Shown here: positions 46,007 to 55,216 of the stretch, in pieces
Layout of the letters: each line of letters begins with the position of its first letter
Position numbering within the stretch: the stretch's first letter is position 1
Origin: Gammaproteobacteria bacterium
GTDB lineage: Bacteria; Pseudomonadota; Gammaproteobacteria; Poriferisulfidales; Poriferisulfidaceae
NCBI GenBank assembly: GCA_028819565.1
Contig: JAPPLD010000008.1
Coordinates: 1 to 64,000, forward strand
Direction of reading: 5' to 3'
Length of the DNA stretch: 64,000 nucleotides
The notes under the pieces: model-generated
Databases searched by the model: none
Told to the model about the DNA's origin: nothing
What the model saw: the letters and a program-made list of their open reading frames with translations, nothing else
Program-made: the position numbers and the translations under genes

Positions 46007-47053
46007 ATGGCGCGCGTACCGAGCGGTTCCGTGCCAGAGAAAGAATCTTCTGCTTCCGCCTACCGGGAGGCCGGGGTCGATATCGACGCCGGCAATCGCT
46101 TGGTGAAACGCCTCACGCCGCTCGCGCAGCAAACCTTCAATGAACAAGTCCTCAGCGACCTTGGCGGGTTTGGCGGGCTTTACCAGCTGGCACAGGATTA
46201 CACGCAACCTGTATTAGTGTGCGGGACGGACGGGGTCGGCACCAAGCTGCTCCTGGCTCAAAAGCTCCAGCAGCATGAAACCATCGGCATCGACCTCGTT
46301 GCCATGTGCGCAAACGACATCCTGACGCACGGCGCACGCGCCTTGCTGTTCCTCGACTATTACGCCTGCGGGACGCTGAACGTGGAGGAAGCGGAAGACG
46401 TGGTCCGCGGAATCGCGGCGGGATGCCAACAGGCCGGTTGCGTCCTGCTTGGCGGGGAGACGGCCGAAATGCCTAAGCTCTACCGCCCCGGCGACTACGA
46501 CCTAGCTGGATTCTGCGTCGGCATCGCAGAGCGCGACCGACTGCTCCCCCGCCCGGATATCCAGCCGGGAGACGTTTTGATCGGAATGGACTCCAGCGGC
46601 GTGCACGCCAACGGCTTCTCGCTCGTCAACCGCCTGCTGGAGACGGCTCCGGAAGATCCGGACCGGCTGGAAGCGCTGCTGCAACCCACCACGATCTACG
46701 AACCACACCTGCGGGAAATCATTGATTCCGGGAAGGTCTTGGCGCTGGCCCACATCACGGGTGGCGGTCTGACTGAAAACATTCCGCGCGTCCTGCCGGA
46801 AGGCCTGTCCGCACAAATCGATCTCGAAAGCTGGACACGCCCGGAATTGTTCGACTGGATACAGTCGGAGGGCAACGTGGACGAAGAAGAGATGCGACGC
46901 ATCTTCAACTGCGGAATCGGCATGGTCGCGTTGGTCCGTTCGGAAGACGCAGATACCGTGACGCAGAACATCCAATCCACTGGACTGGGCGCCCGAATCA
47001 TTGGTGAAATCTTTGCCCAGGAAGGTCCCGCTCAAACGGCATATAATGCATAG
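46007..47053 (+). CDS. purM: Phosphoribosylformylglycinamidine cyclo-ligase
   Basis: AIR synthetase, fifth step of de novo purine synthesis, 348 aa. Conserved YREAGVDIDAGNRLVKRL, VCGTDGVGTKLLLA, GIDLVAMCANDILTHGA and LLGGETAEMPKLY are visible, with TGGGLTENIPRVLP in the second half. The final residues (AQTAYNA) run up to the TnpB element, whose left end begins within about five bases of the stop, so the last codons may have been altered by the insertion. Confidence 0.96.
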   Translation: MARVPSGSVPEKESSASAYREAGVDIDAGNRLVKRLTPLAQQTFNEQVLSDLGGFGGLYQLAQDYTQPVLVCGTDGVGTKLLLAQKLQQHETIGIDLVAMCANDILTHGARALLFLDYYACGTLNVEEAEDVVRGIAAGCQQAGCVLLGGETAEMPKLYRPGDYDLAGFCVGIAERDRLLPRPDIQPGDVLIGMDSSGVHANGFSLVNRLLETAPEDPDRLEALLQPTTIYEPHLREIIDSGKVLALAHITGGGLTENIPRVLPEGLSAQIDLESWTRPELFDWIQSEGNVDEEEMRRIFNCGIGMVALVRSEDADTVTQNIQSTGLGARIIGEIFAQEGPAQTAYNA

Positions 47054-47090
47054 GGGAATTATGCAAAATATACAAAAGTATAATTCTGAA

Positions 47091-48422
47091 ATGAAGGTTC
47101 ACCGCGCCGTCCGATACCGCCTGCACCCCGGTTCTGCAAGAAAAAATCAGCAGTTGCACGGCACCGCCGGAGCCTGCCGGTTCGTCTGGAACCACATGGT
47201 CGGGAAGCTCAGGGACGAGTATGAGGCGTGGGGCACCTGCAACCTCTCCTACATGTCCACGAAGAACGTCCCGACGCCGGGACTGGGCCGGACTTTCACG
47301 GTGCTACGGAAGCACAGTTACAAGTGGCTGCAGGGCTACTCGGCGTATATCGTCAAGAGTTCGCTGCAACCCATCGAAAGGGCTTACCAGGCGTTCTTCA
47401 AGGACTTGGAGACAGGCGGGAAGCTGAATCGGAAGCCCCCTCAGTTCCATGGCAAGTGGACGACCACGCCGAGTTTCCCGATCAACTACCAATCGGCAAA
47501 GGTGGCGGGCGACAGCCTGTACGTGCAGAAAGTCGGCTGGATGAAGATGACCGGCACCAACCCGTACCCGGACAGCGAGTTCAGGTCCGGCACGGTCAAG
47601 TATGAATGCGGCAACTGGTACGCCTACCTAGCGTACGAAGTGGAGGATCAAGCGAGCCTTCCTCATGCCATCAAGGAAGTGGGCATCGACCGGAACATCG
47701 CCGAGGGCCGGCTGACTGTGCTATCGGACGGGACGATGCACGGCGGCCCGGACCTGGAGCGGAAAATGGCCAAGCGCAAGCGGTATGAACGGTCAATGGC
47801 GCGCAAGCGTGAGGTCTATTGGAAGAATCAAAAGAGCCCCTGCGGGCCGAAACCCCAGGGCAGGCCCCGCTACCAGCCCTCCAAACGGTATCTGCGAACC
47901 CAGATAAAGCACCAACGGGCCTACGCGGCGGAATGCTTCGCCCGGTTGAGTTGGGCGCATCACGTCAGCAAGGGCATCGCATCCGAATACGATGTCGCCT
48001 ACGTGGAGAAGCTGAACATCCGGGGCATGACAAAATCGGCCAAGGGCACGAAACAGAAACCCGGCAAGAATGTGAAATCGAAATCCGGCCTGAACCGGCA
48101 GATTCTGGCCAGCGCATGGGGCACGCTGGAGTTGTGCCTGAACTACAAGATGGAAGTCCGCAAGGTGCCTCCGGCGTACACCAGCCAGACCTGCCATTTA
48201 TGCGGGCATGTCGACAAGGACAGCAGGAAGAAAACAGACTTCAAGTGCACCGCTTGCGGGCACGCGGACGATGCGGACGTAAACGCCGCGTTGAACATAT
48301 TGGCCTTCGGGAATGGGGCTGCTGGACGTGGAGGTGGCGACACCGGCGGGGCATCCTGCCACAGTCGGCCTGGGAAGCGTCAAGAAATGGGCAAAGAATC
48401 CCTTGCGGATTTTGCTACATAG
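47091..48422 (+). CDS. tnpB: TnpB, RNA-guided RuvC endonuclease of an IS605-type element (copy 2)
   Basis: Protein of 443 aa from ATG 47091 (MKVHRAVRYRL), homologous along its length to copy 1 but with many substitutions and an inserted segment after the KRYERSMA helix (EVYWKNQKSPCGPKPQGRPR). RuvC motifs EVGIDRN, AYVEKLNIRGM and HADDADVNAALNI are intact, as is the zinc ribbon (TCHLCGH, FKCTACGH). A longer frame exists from ATG 47001 inside purM, but identity with copy 1 begins at 47091. Confidence 0.92.
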   Translation: MKVHRAVRYRLHPGSARKNQQLHGTAGACRFVWNHMVGKLRDEYEAWGTCNLSYMSTKNVPTPGLGRTFTVLRKHSYKWLQGYSAYIVKSSLQPIERAYQAFFKDLETGGKLNRKPPQFHGKWTTTPSFPINYQSAKVAGDSLYVQKVGWMKMTGTNPYPDSEFRSGTVKYECGNWYAYLAYEVEDQASLPHAIKEVGIDRNIAEGRLTVLSDGTMHGGPDLERKMAKRKRYERSMARKREVYWKNQKSPCGPKPQGRPRYQPSKRYLRTQIKHQRAYAAECFARLSWAHHVSKGIASEYDVAYVEKLNIRGMTKSAKGTKQKPGKNVKSKSGLNRQILASAWGTLELCLNYKMEVRKVPPAYTSQTCHLCGHVDKDSRKKTDFKCTACGHADDADVNAALNILAFGNGAAGRGGGDTGGASCHSRPGKRQEMGKESLADFAT

Positions 48423-48432
48423 TTCCCATACG
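48314..48432 (+). ncRNA. Predicted omega (right-end) RNA of TnpB copy 2
   Basis: The last ~110 bases match the end of copy 1 nearly base for base, including the part that encodes the low-complexity GRGGGDTGGASC tail, which suggests selection on RNA structure. The guide would begin near 48433 and correspond to the purN start (CAGCCATGAT). Inferred; the 5' end is not defined. Confidence 0.45.
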
Positions 48433-48437
48433 CAGCC

Positions 48438-49073
48438 ATGATCCCGATGGCCATCTTGTTCTCCGGTGAGGGAACGAACCTGCAGGCCCTGATCGATGCG
48501 GTGCACCAGCGCCGCATCTATGCTGAAATTCGCTGCGTTATCAGCAACAAACCACAAGCGCACGGGCTGGACCGCGCGAGAGCGGCCGGCATCGAGACGC
48601 TGGTCATCGGCGACACCGACCGGACGGCCCGAGAAGAAAAAACGCTTGCGGCCCTGCAGGAACACAACGTCGAGTTGGTCTGCCTGGCCGGTTACATGCG
48701 CGTCCTGTCCGAAATCATAGTTGGACCCTATCTTGGGCGCATACTCAACATCCATCCCTCCCTGCTTCCAGCCTACCGCGGCGCAAACACTCACCGCCGG
48801 GTTTTGGAAGCCGGCGAAAAACACCACGGGTGCAGCGTACATTTCGTGACCGTGGATCTGGACGAAGGCCCGCTGATCATCCAAGCGAGCGTGCCTGTGC
48901 ACCTGGACGATACCGAAAGGGCGCTGGCCCTTCGCGTGCTGGAGCAGGAGCACCTGATCCTGCCCCTGGCAGTCCAGTGGTACTGCGACGGCCTCCTGCA
49001 CATGCAGGACGGAGCCGTTTATCTACGCGGAGAACGGCTCGACGAACCGTTGATTTATGAGGCTGGCCCCTAG
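48438..49073 (+). CDS. purN: Phosphoribosylglycinamide formyltransferase
   Basis: Transfers a formyl group from 10-formyl-THF to GAR in purine synthesis, 211 aa. ILFSGEGTNLQALID, VISNKPQAHGLDRA, CLAGYMRVLS and the catalytic NIHPSLLPAYRGANTH (Asn-x-His) are conserved; HFVTVDLDEGPLIIQASV follows. With a TnpB element inserted ahead of it, its translation is no longer coupled to purM. It overlaps the next gene by 17 bases. Confidence 0.95.
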   Translation: MIPMAILFSGEGTNLQALIDAVHQRRIYAEIRCVISNKPQAHGLDRARAAGIETLVIGDTDRTAREEKTLAALQEHNVELVCLAGYMRVLSEIIVGPYLGRILNIHPSLLPAYRGANTHRRVLEAGEKHHGCSVHFVTVDLDEGPLIIQASVPVHLDDTERALALRVLEQEHLILPLAVQWYCDGLLHMQDGAVYLRGERLDEPLIYEAGP

Positions 49074-49767
49074 CCTCTGCGGCCTCCTCCTCTTTGGCTT
49101 ATCCGCTGCCGCTGCGGACACCACCCAAGCCACCTACGACCTGTACTACCAAGGCACGCAGACGGGGACCGTTACCGTCACACTCACGCACGAGACAGTC
49201 CACACCTACTACAAGGCCATCGCAAAGCCGAACTGGCTGGCCCGCCTGTTCGGCCAAGGCACCATCATCGAGCGCGGCACCATGAGCAGCGAAGATCTGC
49301 AACCCCAAGAGTACTTCTATCACGATTCAGGCCGGGAACGCCACTACCGATACGTCTACGACCGGTCTCACGGCCAGGTTCTCATCACGACCCATGAAAA
49401 CGAATCCGTTGAACCACTCGGGGACAGCACGCTGGATCCCGCCGCCATGGCCGTGCGTCTGCTCCGTGACCTGCCCAGCCCCTCGCCCAACTACAGTGTC
49501 CTCTCCAAAGGCCTGCTCAAGGTGTATCGTTTCGAGACTCCGGTGTTGGAACCCCTTGAAGTGCTGGGTCAAGAGCGACTGGTCTGGAAAGTGGTCCGCA
49601 TCCGCGCAAGCGCCGAGGACTCGCGCATCATTACTTGGCACGATCCCAAGCGCGACCAGTGGATGGTCCGCACTGTGCGCATGGAGGACGGCGAGGAAAA
49701 GGTTCGGCTTGAATTGACCAGCCTGGATCAGTCAGACACCAGCGATCTGCATCCGGTCGACCAGTAA
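49057..49767 (+). CDS. DUF3108 secreted/periplasmic protein
   Basis: Protein of 236 aa with a signal peptide (MRLAPSLCGLLLFGLSAAAA) and the DUF3108 pattern (ATYDLYYQGTQTGTVTVTL, LEVLGQERLVWKVVRI). DUF3108 genes commonly follow purN in Pseudomonas and relatives. Function unknown; a lipocalin-like or outer-membrane-associated role is only a guess. Its 3' end overlaps the convergent pmbA end by 36 bases. Confidence 0.85.
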   Translation: MRLAPSLCGLLLFGLSAAAADTTQATYDLYYQGTQTGTVTVTLTHETVHTYYKAIAKPNWLARLFGQGTIIERGTMSSEDLQPQEYFYHDSGRERHYRYVYDRSHGQVLITTHENESVEPLGDSTLDPAAMAVRLLRDLPSPSPNYSVLSKGLLKVYRFETPVLEPLEVLGQERLVWKVVRIRASAEDSRIITWHDPKRDQWMVRTVRMEDGEEKVRLELTSLDQSDTSDLHPVDQ

Positions 49768-51072
49768 CGCTCCGGTCTGAAGAGAACCGCGACGATCCTG
49801 CTCCACTCCGACCGCGACGATGTCGCGGTACATGTCCGGCAGGGAACCGGCGATGGTGATTTCATGCACGGGATGCGCCACAGCACCATTCTCGACCCAG
49901 AATCCCGTTGCACCGCGGGAATAGTCTCCGGTCACCTGGTTGACGCCCTGCCCCATCAGCTCCGTCACCACCAATCCCCGCCCGAGGCGCTGCAATAATT
50001 CATCCCAGGACAACGCGGGCTCCCGGGATTCCAATACGAGATTCCGTACTCCGCCGGCATTGCCGGTAGAGGCCAGTCCGAGCCTGCGTGCGGAATAACT
50101 GCTCAGGAACCACCCGCGCAGGATGCCGTTATCCACCACGGTCCGCTCCTGCGTTGCCACGCCTTCCGCGTCAAACGGTGCGCTGGCTGCCCCCCCGACC
50201 TCATGCGGATATTCGGTCAGGGTGATACCCTCCGCCCAGACCTGTTCATCCTTTCGGCCCAGCAAAAAAGACGCCTCGTGGTAGAGGGCTCGGCCGCTGG
50301 CCGCGCCCACGAAATGTCCGAGTAGCGATCGCGCGACCGGAGCTTCGAACAATACCGGTGCGACACAACTGGCGAGCGGTCGGGCTCCCAAGCGGCGTAC
50401 GGTTCGCTCTGCCGCAATGCGCCCCACCGTTCCAGGATCCTGCATCTTGCGCCAATCGCAGTGGGTGCTGTGCCAGTAGTCCCGCTCTTGCGCCCCGGCC
50501 TCGTCTGCCGCCACGACACAGCAACTGAGGTCGTGGCTGCTGCGCCGGTAGGTGCCCATGAAGCCCAAACTGTTGCCAAGCACCCGAATGCCGTCGTAGC
50601 GGCGAACCTCCGCCCCTTCCGAATTTGCTATGCGGGCATCGGCGCGTGCCGCATCTTCGCACTCAAGTGCAAGTCGGACGGCTTCGTCGTTATCGAGATC
50701 CCAAGGATGATGAAGGTCCAGTTCCGGGTATTCGAAGGCCAGCCGATCTTCATCAGGCAGGCCGTGGCAGGGATCTTCTTCGGTGCTGCGGGCAATCTGG
50801 CAGGCCGCTTCGACTGTGCGTTCTATCGAGTCTTCACGCAAGTCCGTGCTGGAGGCATGGCCGCGCCGCTGGCCAAAGTAGGCGGTAATCGACAGGCCTT
50901 GATCCTGCTCGCGTTCAATGGTCTCAAGCTCGCCAAGCCGCACCGAAACCGTCAGGCCCTCACCGCGATCCAGAGAAACTGCCGCAGCGGTGGCCCCTTG
51001 CCGGCGGGCCTGGTCCAATGCTTGCTGAACGCACGTGCGCAGGTCCTGCGCCGAGGCGGATTCAGCCGTCAT
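49732..51072 (-). CDS. pmbA: Metalloprotease PmbA/TldE
   Basis: Protein of 446 aa that forms a heterodimer with TldD; the complex degrades unfolded peptides and matures some peptides such as microcin B17. Characteristic parts: LGELETIEREQDQGLSITAY, YWHSTHCDWRKMQ and the C-terminal QVTGDYSRGATGFWVENG. It lies directly after tldD (11-base overlap). The yjgA/darP gene that often separates or flanks them is absent. Confidence 0.94.
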   Translation of the reverse strand: MTAESASAQDLRTCVQQALDQARRQGATAAAVSLDRGEGLTVSVRLGELETIEREQDQGLSITAYFGQRRGHASSTDLREDSIERTVEAACQIARSTEEDPCHGLPDEDRLAFEYPELDLHHPWDLDNDEAVRLALECEDAARADARIANSEGAEVRRYDGIRVLGNSLGFMGTYRRSSHDLSCCVVAADEAGAQERDYWHSTHCDWRKMQDPGTVGRIAAERTVRRLGARPLASCVAPVLFEAPVARSLLGHFVGAASGRALYHEASFLLGRKDEQVWAEGITLTEYPHEVGGAASAPFDAEGVATQERTVVDNGILRGWFLSSYSARRLGLASTGNAGGVRNLVLESREPALSWDELLQRLGRGLVVTELMGQGVNQVTGDYSRGATGFWVENGAVAHPVHEITIAGSLPDMYRDIVAVGVEQDRRGSLQTGALLVDRMQIAGV

Positions 51073-52522
51073 GCATCCGGGTCCCCCCGACTGTCAACTT
51101 GTCGACCCGCAACGTCGGCTGGCCAACGCCCACCGGGACCTGCTGCCCGTCCTTGCCGCAGGTGCCAATTCCATCGTCGAGTTCCAGGTCGTCGCCGACC
51201 ATGCTGACGCGCCGCAACACGCTGGGACCGTCTCCGATCAGGGTCGCTCCCTTGACGGGGTGCGCAATCTTTCCGTCCTTGATCAGATAGGCCTCGGAAG
51301 CGGAAAACACGAATTTTCCGGACGTAATGTCGACTTGCCCGCCATTGAATCCAACCGCATACAGTCCATGGTCGACCGACGCCAGGATTTCTTCCGGTGA
51401 ATGGGTGCCTGCCTGCATGTAGGTATTAGTCATGCGCGGCATCGGCTGGTGCGCATAGGATTCGCGGCGGCCATTACCAGTCGATTCGGTCTTGCACAAC
51501 CGCGCGTTGAGCCGATCGTAGAGGAAACCGCGGATGATGCCATCCTCGATCAGCACCGTGTTCTGGGTCGGGGTTCCCTCGTCATCCATGCGCAACGATC
51601 CGCGGCGGTCCGGCAGGGTGCCGTTGTCCACCACGGTAACTTCGGGGCTGGCCACGCGCTGGCCCATCAGGTGAGTGAACGCCGAAGTGCCCTTGCGAAT
51701 CGCATCGCCCTCCAGGCCATGTCCTATGGCCTCGTGCAGCAGCACGCCCGGCCAACCGTGTCCAAGCACCACGGTCATGGTGCCAGCCGGAGCTTCCTGG
51801 GATTCCAGGTTGAGCAATGCCACGCGCACGGCTTCCTGCGCGAATCGGGCCGGTGCCCCGGTCTCCAGAAGCTGGCTGTATCCATAGCGCCCGCCGCCGC
51901 CATGTCCGCCGATTTCACGCCGCCCGTCCCGTTCGGCAATAACGCTGACGCTCAGGCGCACCAGCGGGCGGATGTCGGCCTGGTATACGCCTTCCGTCGA
52001 GGCGATCAGGATCACCTCGTAGGTGGATGCCAAGGTGGCCGTCACTTTCTTGACCTCGGGGGCCAATCCGCGGGCGGTTTCGTCCACTTCACGAAGCAGG
52101 GCGATCTTCTGTTCCATGTCCAGGTTCTGCAGCGGATTGTCGTAGCCGCAAACGGCAGGTGGTGGAGTCGAAGACGACTGCGGCAGACGGGCCTGTCGGT
52201 CGCCATGCGCGATGGAACGCGCGGCTTGGGCCGCCTCAAGCAATTGCTCGGGGCTCAGTTCCTCGGAATACGCGAACCCGGTCTTCTCACCCAGTGCCGC
52301 ACGGACACCGGCACCCTGTTCCAGGGTAAAAGCCGCATCCTTGACGACTCCATTCTCGATCGTCAGCGATTCATGCTGTGAATGCTGCAGGTACACGTCT
52401 GCATAATCGCAGGCCCGTGACCAGGCATGCGCAAGGGTCTGTTCCAGCGTTTGCGGCGTCAATTCTCCCGGATCCAGGAGGTAACGCCGGACCGCACCGT
52501 CGGTTACGCGCTCATCTGGCAT
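51062..52522 (-). CDS. tldD: Metalloprotease TldD
   Basis: Catalytic, zinc-bearing partner of PmbA, 486 aa. The HExxxH motif is in LLHEAIGHGLEGD. LVRLSVSVIAERDGRREIGG and RGFLYDRLNARL then STGNGRRESYAHQP are conserved. The start overlaps the nitrilase end by 19 bases, and tldD and pmbA overlap as well, forming the nit-tldD-pmbA operon typical of gammaproteobacteria. Confidence 0.95.
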   Translation of the reverse strand: MPDERVTDGAVRRYLLDPGELTPQTLEQTLAHAWSRACDYADVYLQHSQHESLTIENGVVKDAAFTLEQGAGVRAALGEKTGFAYSEELSPEQLLEAAQAARSIAHGDRQARLPQSSSTPPPAVCGYDNPLQNLDMEQKIALLREVDETARGLAPEVKKVTATLASTYEVILIASTEGVYQADIRPLVRLSVSVIAERDGRREIGGHGGGGRYGYSQLLETGAPARFAQEAVRVALLNLESQEAPAGTMTVVLGHGWPGVLLHEAIGHGLEGDAIRKGTSAFTHLMGQRVASPEVTVVDNGTLPDRRGSLRMDDEGTPTQNTVLIEDGIIRGFLYDRLNARLCKTESTGNGRRESYAHQPMPRMTNTYMQAGTHSPEEILASVDHGLYAVGFNGGQVDITSGKFVFSASEAYLIKDGKIAHPVKGATLIGDGPSVLRRVSMVGDDLELDDGIGTCGKDGQQVPVGVGQPTLRVDKLTVGGTRMHDG

Positions 52523-53331
52523 GTCAGCCTCCGGTTGTGGATGCTGGGAAAGTTTTTCCGAATCTCCTCGAGCCGCTGTCGATCAATATCCGCGACGACC
52601 ACGCCCGCCCCGTGAGCCCGTTCCCCCTTGATCGAACCCCAGGGATCAACGATCATGGAATGCCCGTGGGTCTCGCGCCCATTCAAGTGGTAGCCGCCCT
52701 GCGCGCTGGCAACCAGGTAGACCAGGTTCTCGATTGCGCGGGCGCGCAAAAGGCTCTCCCAGTGCGCCTTGCCCGTCAGCGCCGTAAACGCGGCAGGCAG
52801 CGTAATGATCTCCGCCCCCTGATCCAGGAGCGCACGGAACAGTTCCGGGAAGCGCAGGTCGTAGCAGACGGTCAGCCCGATGCGTCCGAACGGGGAATCC
52901 GCGACGACCGGCTCGTTTCCGCTACGAATGGTCGCGGATTCGTTGTAGCTCTCCCCGCTGGCGACCAGCGTCACATCGAACAGATGGATCTTGTCGTAGC
53001 GTGCCCGGATTTCTCCCTGGTCGTCGAACAGCATGCACGCGGCCGCCGTTTTGCTATCGATCCCGCAATGCAACGGGATGGTGCCCCCCACGATCCAGAT
53101 CTGGTGTCGGCGGCACTGCTTGCGGATGAACGCCTGGATCGGCCCGTCTCCCTCCAGTTCCCGATATTGCAGGATATCCTTGTCCTGCAGGCCCATCATG
53201 GCAAAGTTCTCGGGCAGGACCACCAGCCGCGCGTCGTCCTCGACCGCTGTTTTGATCAGACGCCCGGCCTCCAGCAGATTGGCATCCAAGTTAGGGCCGG
53301 AAGCCATTTGTACCGCAGCAACCCTGTCCAT
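52504..53331 (-). CDS. Carbon-nitrogen hydrolase (Nit1-like, possible deaminated-glutathione amidase)
   Basis: Nitrilase-superfamily amidase of 275 aa from ATG 53331 (MDRVAAVQMASG); ATG 53349 is an alternative. The catalytic triad is in VVLPENFAMM (Glu), ARYDKIHLFDV (Lys) and VCYDLRFPELF (Cys). Nit1-type enzymes repair deaminated glutathione. It begins the nit-tldD-pmbA operon. Confidence 0.9.
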   Translation of the reverse strand: MDRVAAVQMASGPNLDANLLEAGRLIKTAVEDDARLVVLPENFAMMGLQDKDILQYRELEGDGPIQAFIRKQCRRHQIWIVGGTIPLHCGIDSKTAAACMLFDDQGEIRARYDKIHLFDVTLVASGESYNESATIRSGNEPVVADSPFGRIGLTVCYDLRFPELFRALLDQGAEIITLPAAFTALTGKAHWESLLRARAIENLVYLVASAQGGYHLNGRETHGHSMIVDPWGSIKGERAHGAGVVVADIDRQRLEEIRKNFPSIHNRRLTCQMSA

Positions 53332-53345
53332 AGTTTCTCGCAAGA

Positions 53346-53822
53346 TCAACGTGGCCGGTTTTGAACCGGCTCACGAGGAATTCGTTCCTGAAATCGTAGC
53401 ATGTCCTCGCGTTCAGGTTTCTGCTTGAGCCGGATCCGGTAGCGTTCCGTCACAAATCTCCGGGCAGCCTCGTGCATCAGGTGGTTGGGGTGTTTATTGC
53501 AATACTTCTCAAGCCATTCGTTGGTGCGAGTGAGCCCGGAATATTCCGCGATGCTGTACGTGTCGCGTACGAGGTAATTGTATGCGGTCAGGTAACCGGC
53601 CAGCCAGCTGTAGTACAGCCCGCGTTCCTCGACCGGAACGTCCAGAAAACTGGTACAGGTATCCAAGCCCAAGCCTTGTGCCTTGTACTGCTGATTCAAG
53701 TCACGCGCGTGCGACAGCGTCGCTGAGGTGCTGAGCAGGATGCCAATCAATCCGCAAACGATCCAGTGGCCCTCCCTTCGCCGCAGAACCGAACCGGTTC
53801 CCGCTGCCATCATTCTTTGCAT
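53346..53822 (-). CDS. HdeA/Rap1a-like small secreted protein
   Basis: Protein of 158 aa with a signal peptide ([20 protein letters not shown]) and a small helical domain holding two cysteines, C56 ([11 protein letters not shown]) and C108 ([10 protein letters not shown]), likely a disulfide. [10 protein letters not shown] and the W..YC..P pattern resemble the HdeA/Rap1a fold of periplasmic acid chaperones and T6SS immunity proteins; no type VI genes are nearby. The start ATG 53822 overlaps the msrA end. Confidence 0.6.
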   Translation of the reverse strand: MQRMMAAGTGSVLRRREGHWIVCGLIGILLSTSATLSHARDLNQQYKAQGLGLDTCTSFLDVPVEERGLYYSWLAGYLTAYNYLVRDTYSIAEYSGLTRTNEWLEKYCNKHPNHLMHEAARRFVTERYRIRLKQKPEREDMLRFQERIPREPVQNRPR

Positions 53823-54415
53823 AACGCTTTCAACGGAAACGGCACACCGGTGCCGCCGTGACCGCAGTAGCCTCCCGGGTTCTTGCCCAGGTATTGCTGG
53901 TGGTAAGACTCGGCAAAGTAGAACGTTTCGGACGGGACGATTTCGGTTGTAATCGGGTCCTCCCCTTTTGCGGAAAGTGCCGCCTGATACAGCTCGAGAC
54001 TCCGCCTGGCCAGTTCCTCTTGCTCGCGGTCGGCATAGTACACACCGGAACGGTACTGAGTGCCAATGTCGTTCCCTTGGCGCATTCCCTGAGTCGGGTC
54101 GTGACCTTCCCAGAAACAGGCTAGCAACTCCGGATAGGTAATCAAGTCGGGATCGTAGACGACACGTACCGCTTCGGCGTGCCCGGTCTGCCCAGAGCAC
54201 ACCTCTTCGTATGAAGGATCCAGAGTTTTTCCACCGGCATAGCCCACCGCAGTGGTCCATACGCCTTTCAATTGCCAGAAACGCTGCTCCGCCCCCCAGA
54301 AGCATCCCAACGCGAATTCCGCGATCTGCAACTGCACCGGATACGGCGGCGTCAGAGGGTTGCGCGTGAACAGATGCAACTCCCTCGTCTCTTCCATCAG
54401 GCCAGCATCTGTCAT
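53810..54415 (-). CDS. msrA: Peptide methionine (S)-S-oxide reductase
   Basis: Repairs methionine sulfoxide. The catalytic cysteine is in [35 protein letters not shown] and [20 protein letters not shown] are conserved, the latter with a resolving Cys. I start at ATG 54415 (201 aa), because the longer frame from 54436 begins inside a terminator hairpin. Confidence 0.95.
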   Translation of the reverse strand: MTDAGLMEETRELHLFTRNPLTPPYPVQLQIAEFALGCFWGAEQRFWQLKGVWTTAVGYAGGKTLDPSYEEVCSGQTGHAEAVRVVYDPDLITYPELLACFWEGHDPTQGMRQGNDIGTQYRSGVYYADREQEELARRSLELYQAALSAKGEDPITTEIVPSETFYFAESYHQQYLGKNPGGYCGHGGTGVPFPLKALCKE

Positions 54416-54427
54416 TGCCGTCGCCCC

Positions 54428-54460
54428 ATAAAACAAGGCCGCCTTGCGGCGGCCTGAGTT
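54428..54460 (-). terminator. Intrinsic terminator after the DUF1326 gene
   Basis: On the minus strand GGCCGCC-GCAA-GGCGGCC (54453-54436) is a perfect 7-base stem followed by TTGTTTTAT. It lies between the end of the DUF1326 gene and msrA and should end the former transcript. Confidence 0.75.
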
Positions 54461-54514
54461 TTGGAGGTAATAGTTATTATTGTTGTCTGTGAACCCTGGC
54501 CGGTCAAATCCTGA

Positions 54515-55126
54515 TCAATCCGGGCCATAGGTGAAGTTCGAAGCCAAGCTTACGGTGCCTGAATGCTCATGGGTGACTCCGTTATCGCTGTACGCCACCT
54601 TGACGGTATCACTGATCGTGATGTCATTGCCTGGGGCAATGGCCAGGGGTGGGTTGGACACGATGACCGGGCCTCCGTCGGCACCCTCGACTTCTACAAC
54701 TTCGCTCTCTCCGATGCCGTCACCAACTTTCAGGCGACGGGTCTTGCCATCCACGGAGTACTCGATCGAGGTCTGCTTGACGCTGACCACCTCGCCAACC
54801 AAGCTGCACACGACCGCTAAATGGCCGCCGAGTTGGCCCGAGTACATTTGGGTGATGGCATCGAACTGCGCTTCGCTGGCACGCTCATCAACGTATAGAG
54901 CCACCTTGAAGCCGCCTTCGGTCAGAAGACCGGGGGCTTGAAGAAACATTGCGACATTGAGATCGTTGATTTCCAGGTCGTCCAGATGGCCTTCGTCGAT
55001 ATGCCATCCCAGCAGTGCAGTACAGGTTCCAGTGGTGGGGGGTTTCAGCGTGATGCACGGGCAAATGAGGTCGCACGTGCAGGATTCAAAGTAATTGCCT
55101 TTGATGCTCCAATTGTCTGATGCCAT
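54515..55126 (-). CDS. DUF1326 domain protein
   Basis: Protein of 203 aa beginning WSIKGNYFESCTCDLICPCI, with Cys residues in CTCDLICPC as seen in DUF1326 proteins. The cysteines suggest metal binding. A strong AGGAGG site precedes ATG 55126 and TTATACT at ~55180 (minus strand) may be its -10. DUF1326 genes often neighbour DUF2182 membrane-protein genes; the latter is present at 61.2 kb, across the defence island. Function unknown. Confidence 0.88.
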   Translation of the reverse strand: MASDNWSIKGNYFESCTCDLICPCITLKPPTTGTCTALLGWHIDEGHLDDLEINDLNVAMFLQAPGLLTEGGFKVALYVDERASEAQFDAITQMYSGQLGGHLAVVCSLVGEVVSVKQTSIEYSVDGKTRRLKVGDGIGESEVVEVEGADGGPVIVSNPPLAIAPGNDITISDTVKVAYSDNGVTHEHSGTVSLASNFTYGPD

Positions 55127-55216
55127 GGCTGTTCCTCCTTTTTATTAGAGTACGCGGCGCGTTGTTCGGGTGGGGAGTATAACACGGCCCGAAGGCTATT
55201 GTGCTAAGGCCAAGCG

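Larger units (their letters stand above)
47058..48432 (+). mobile_element. IS200/IS605-superfamily element, TnpB only (copy 2), between purM and purN
   Basis: Ends inferred by comparison with the element at ~13.6-14.9 kb. It lies exactly in the purM-purN junction, beginning about four bases after the purM stop and ending about six bases before the purN start, so neither coding region is interrupted. There is no tnpA and there are no inverted repeats. Confidence 0.75.
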
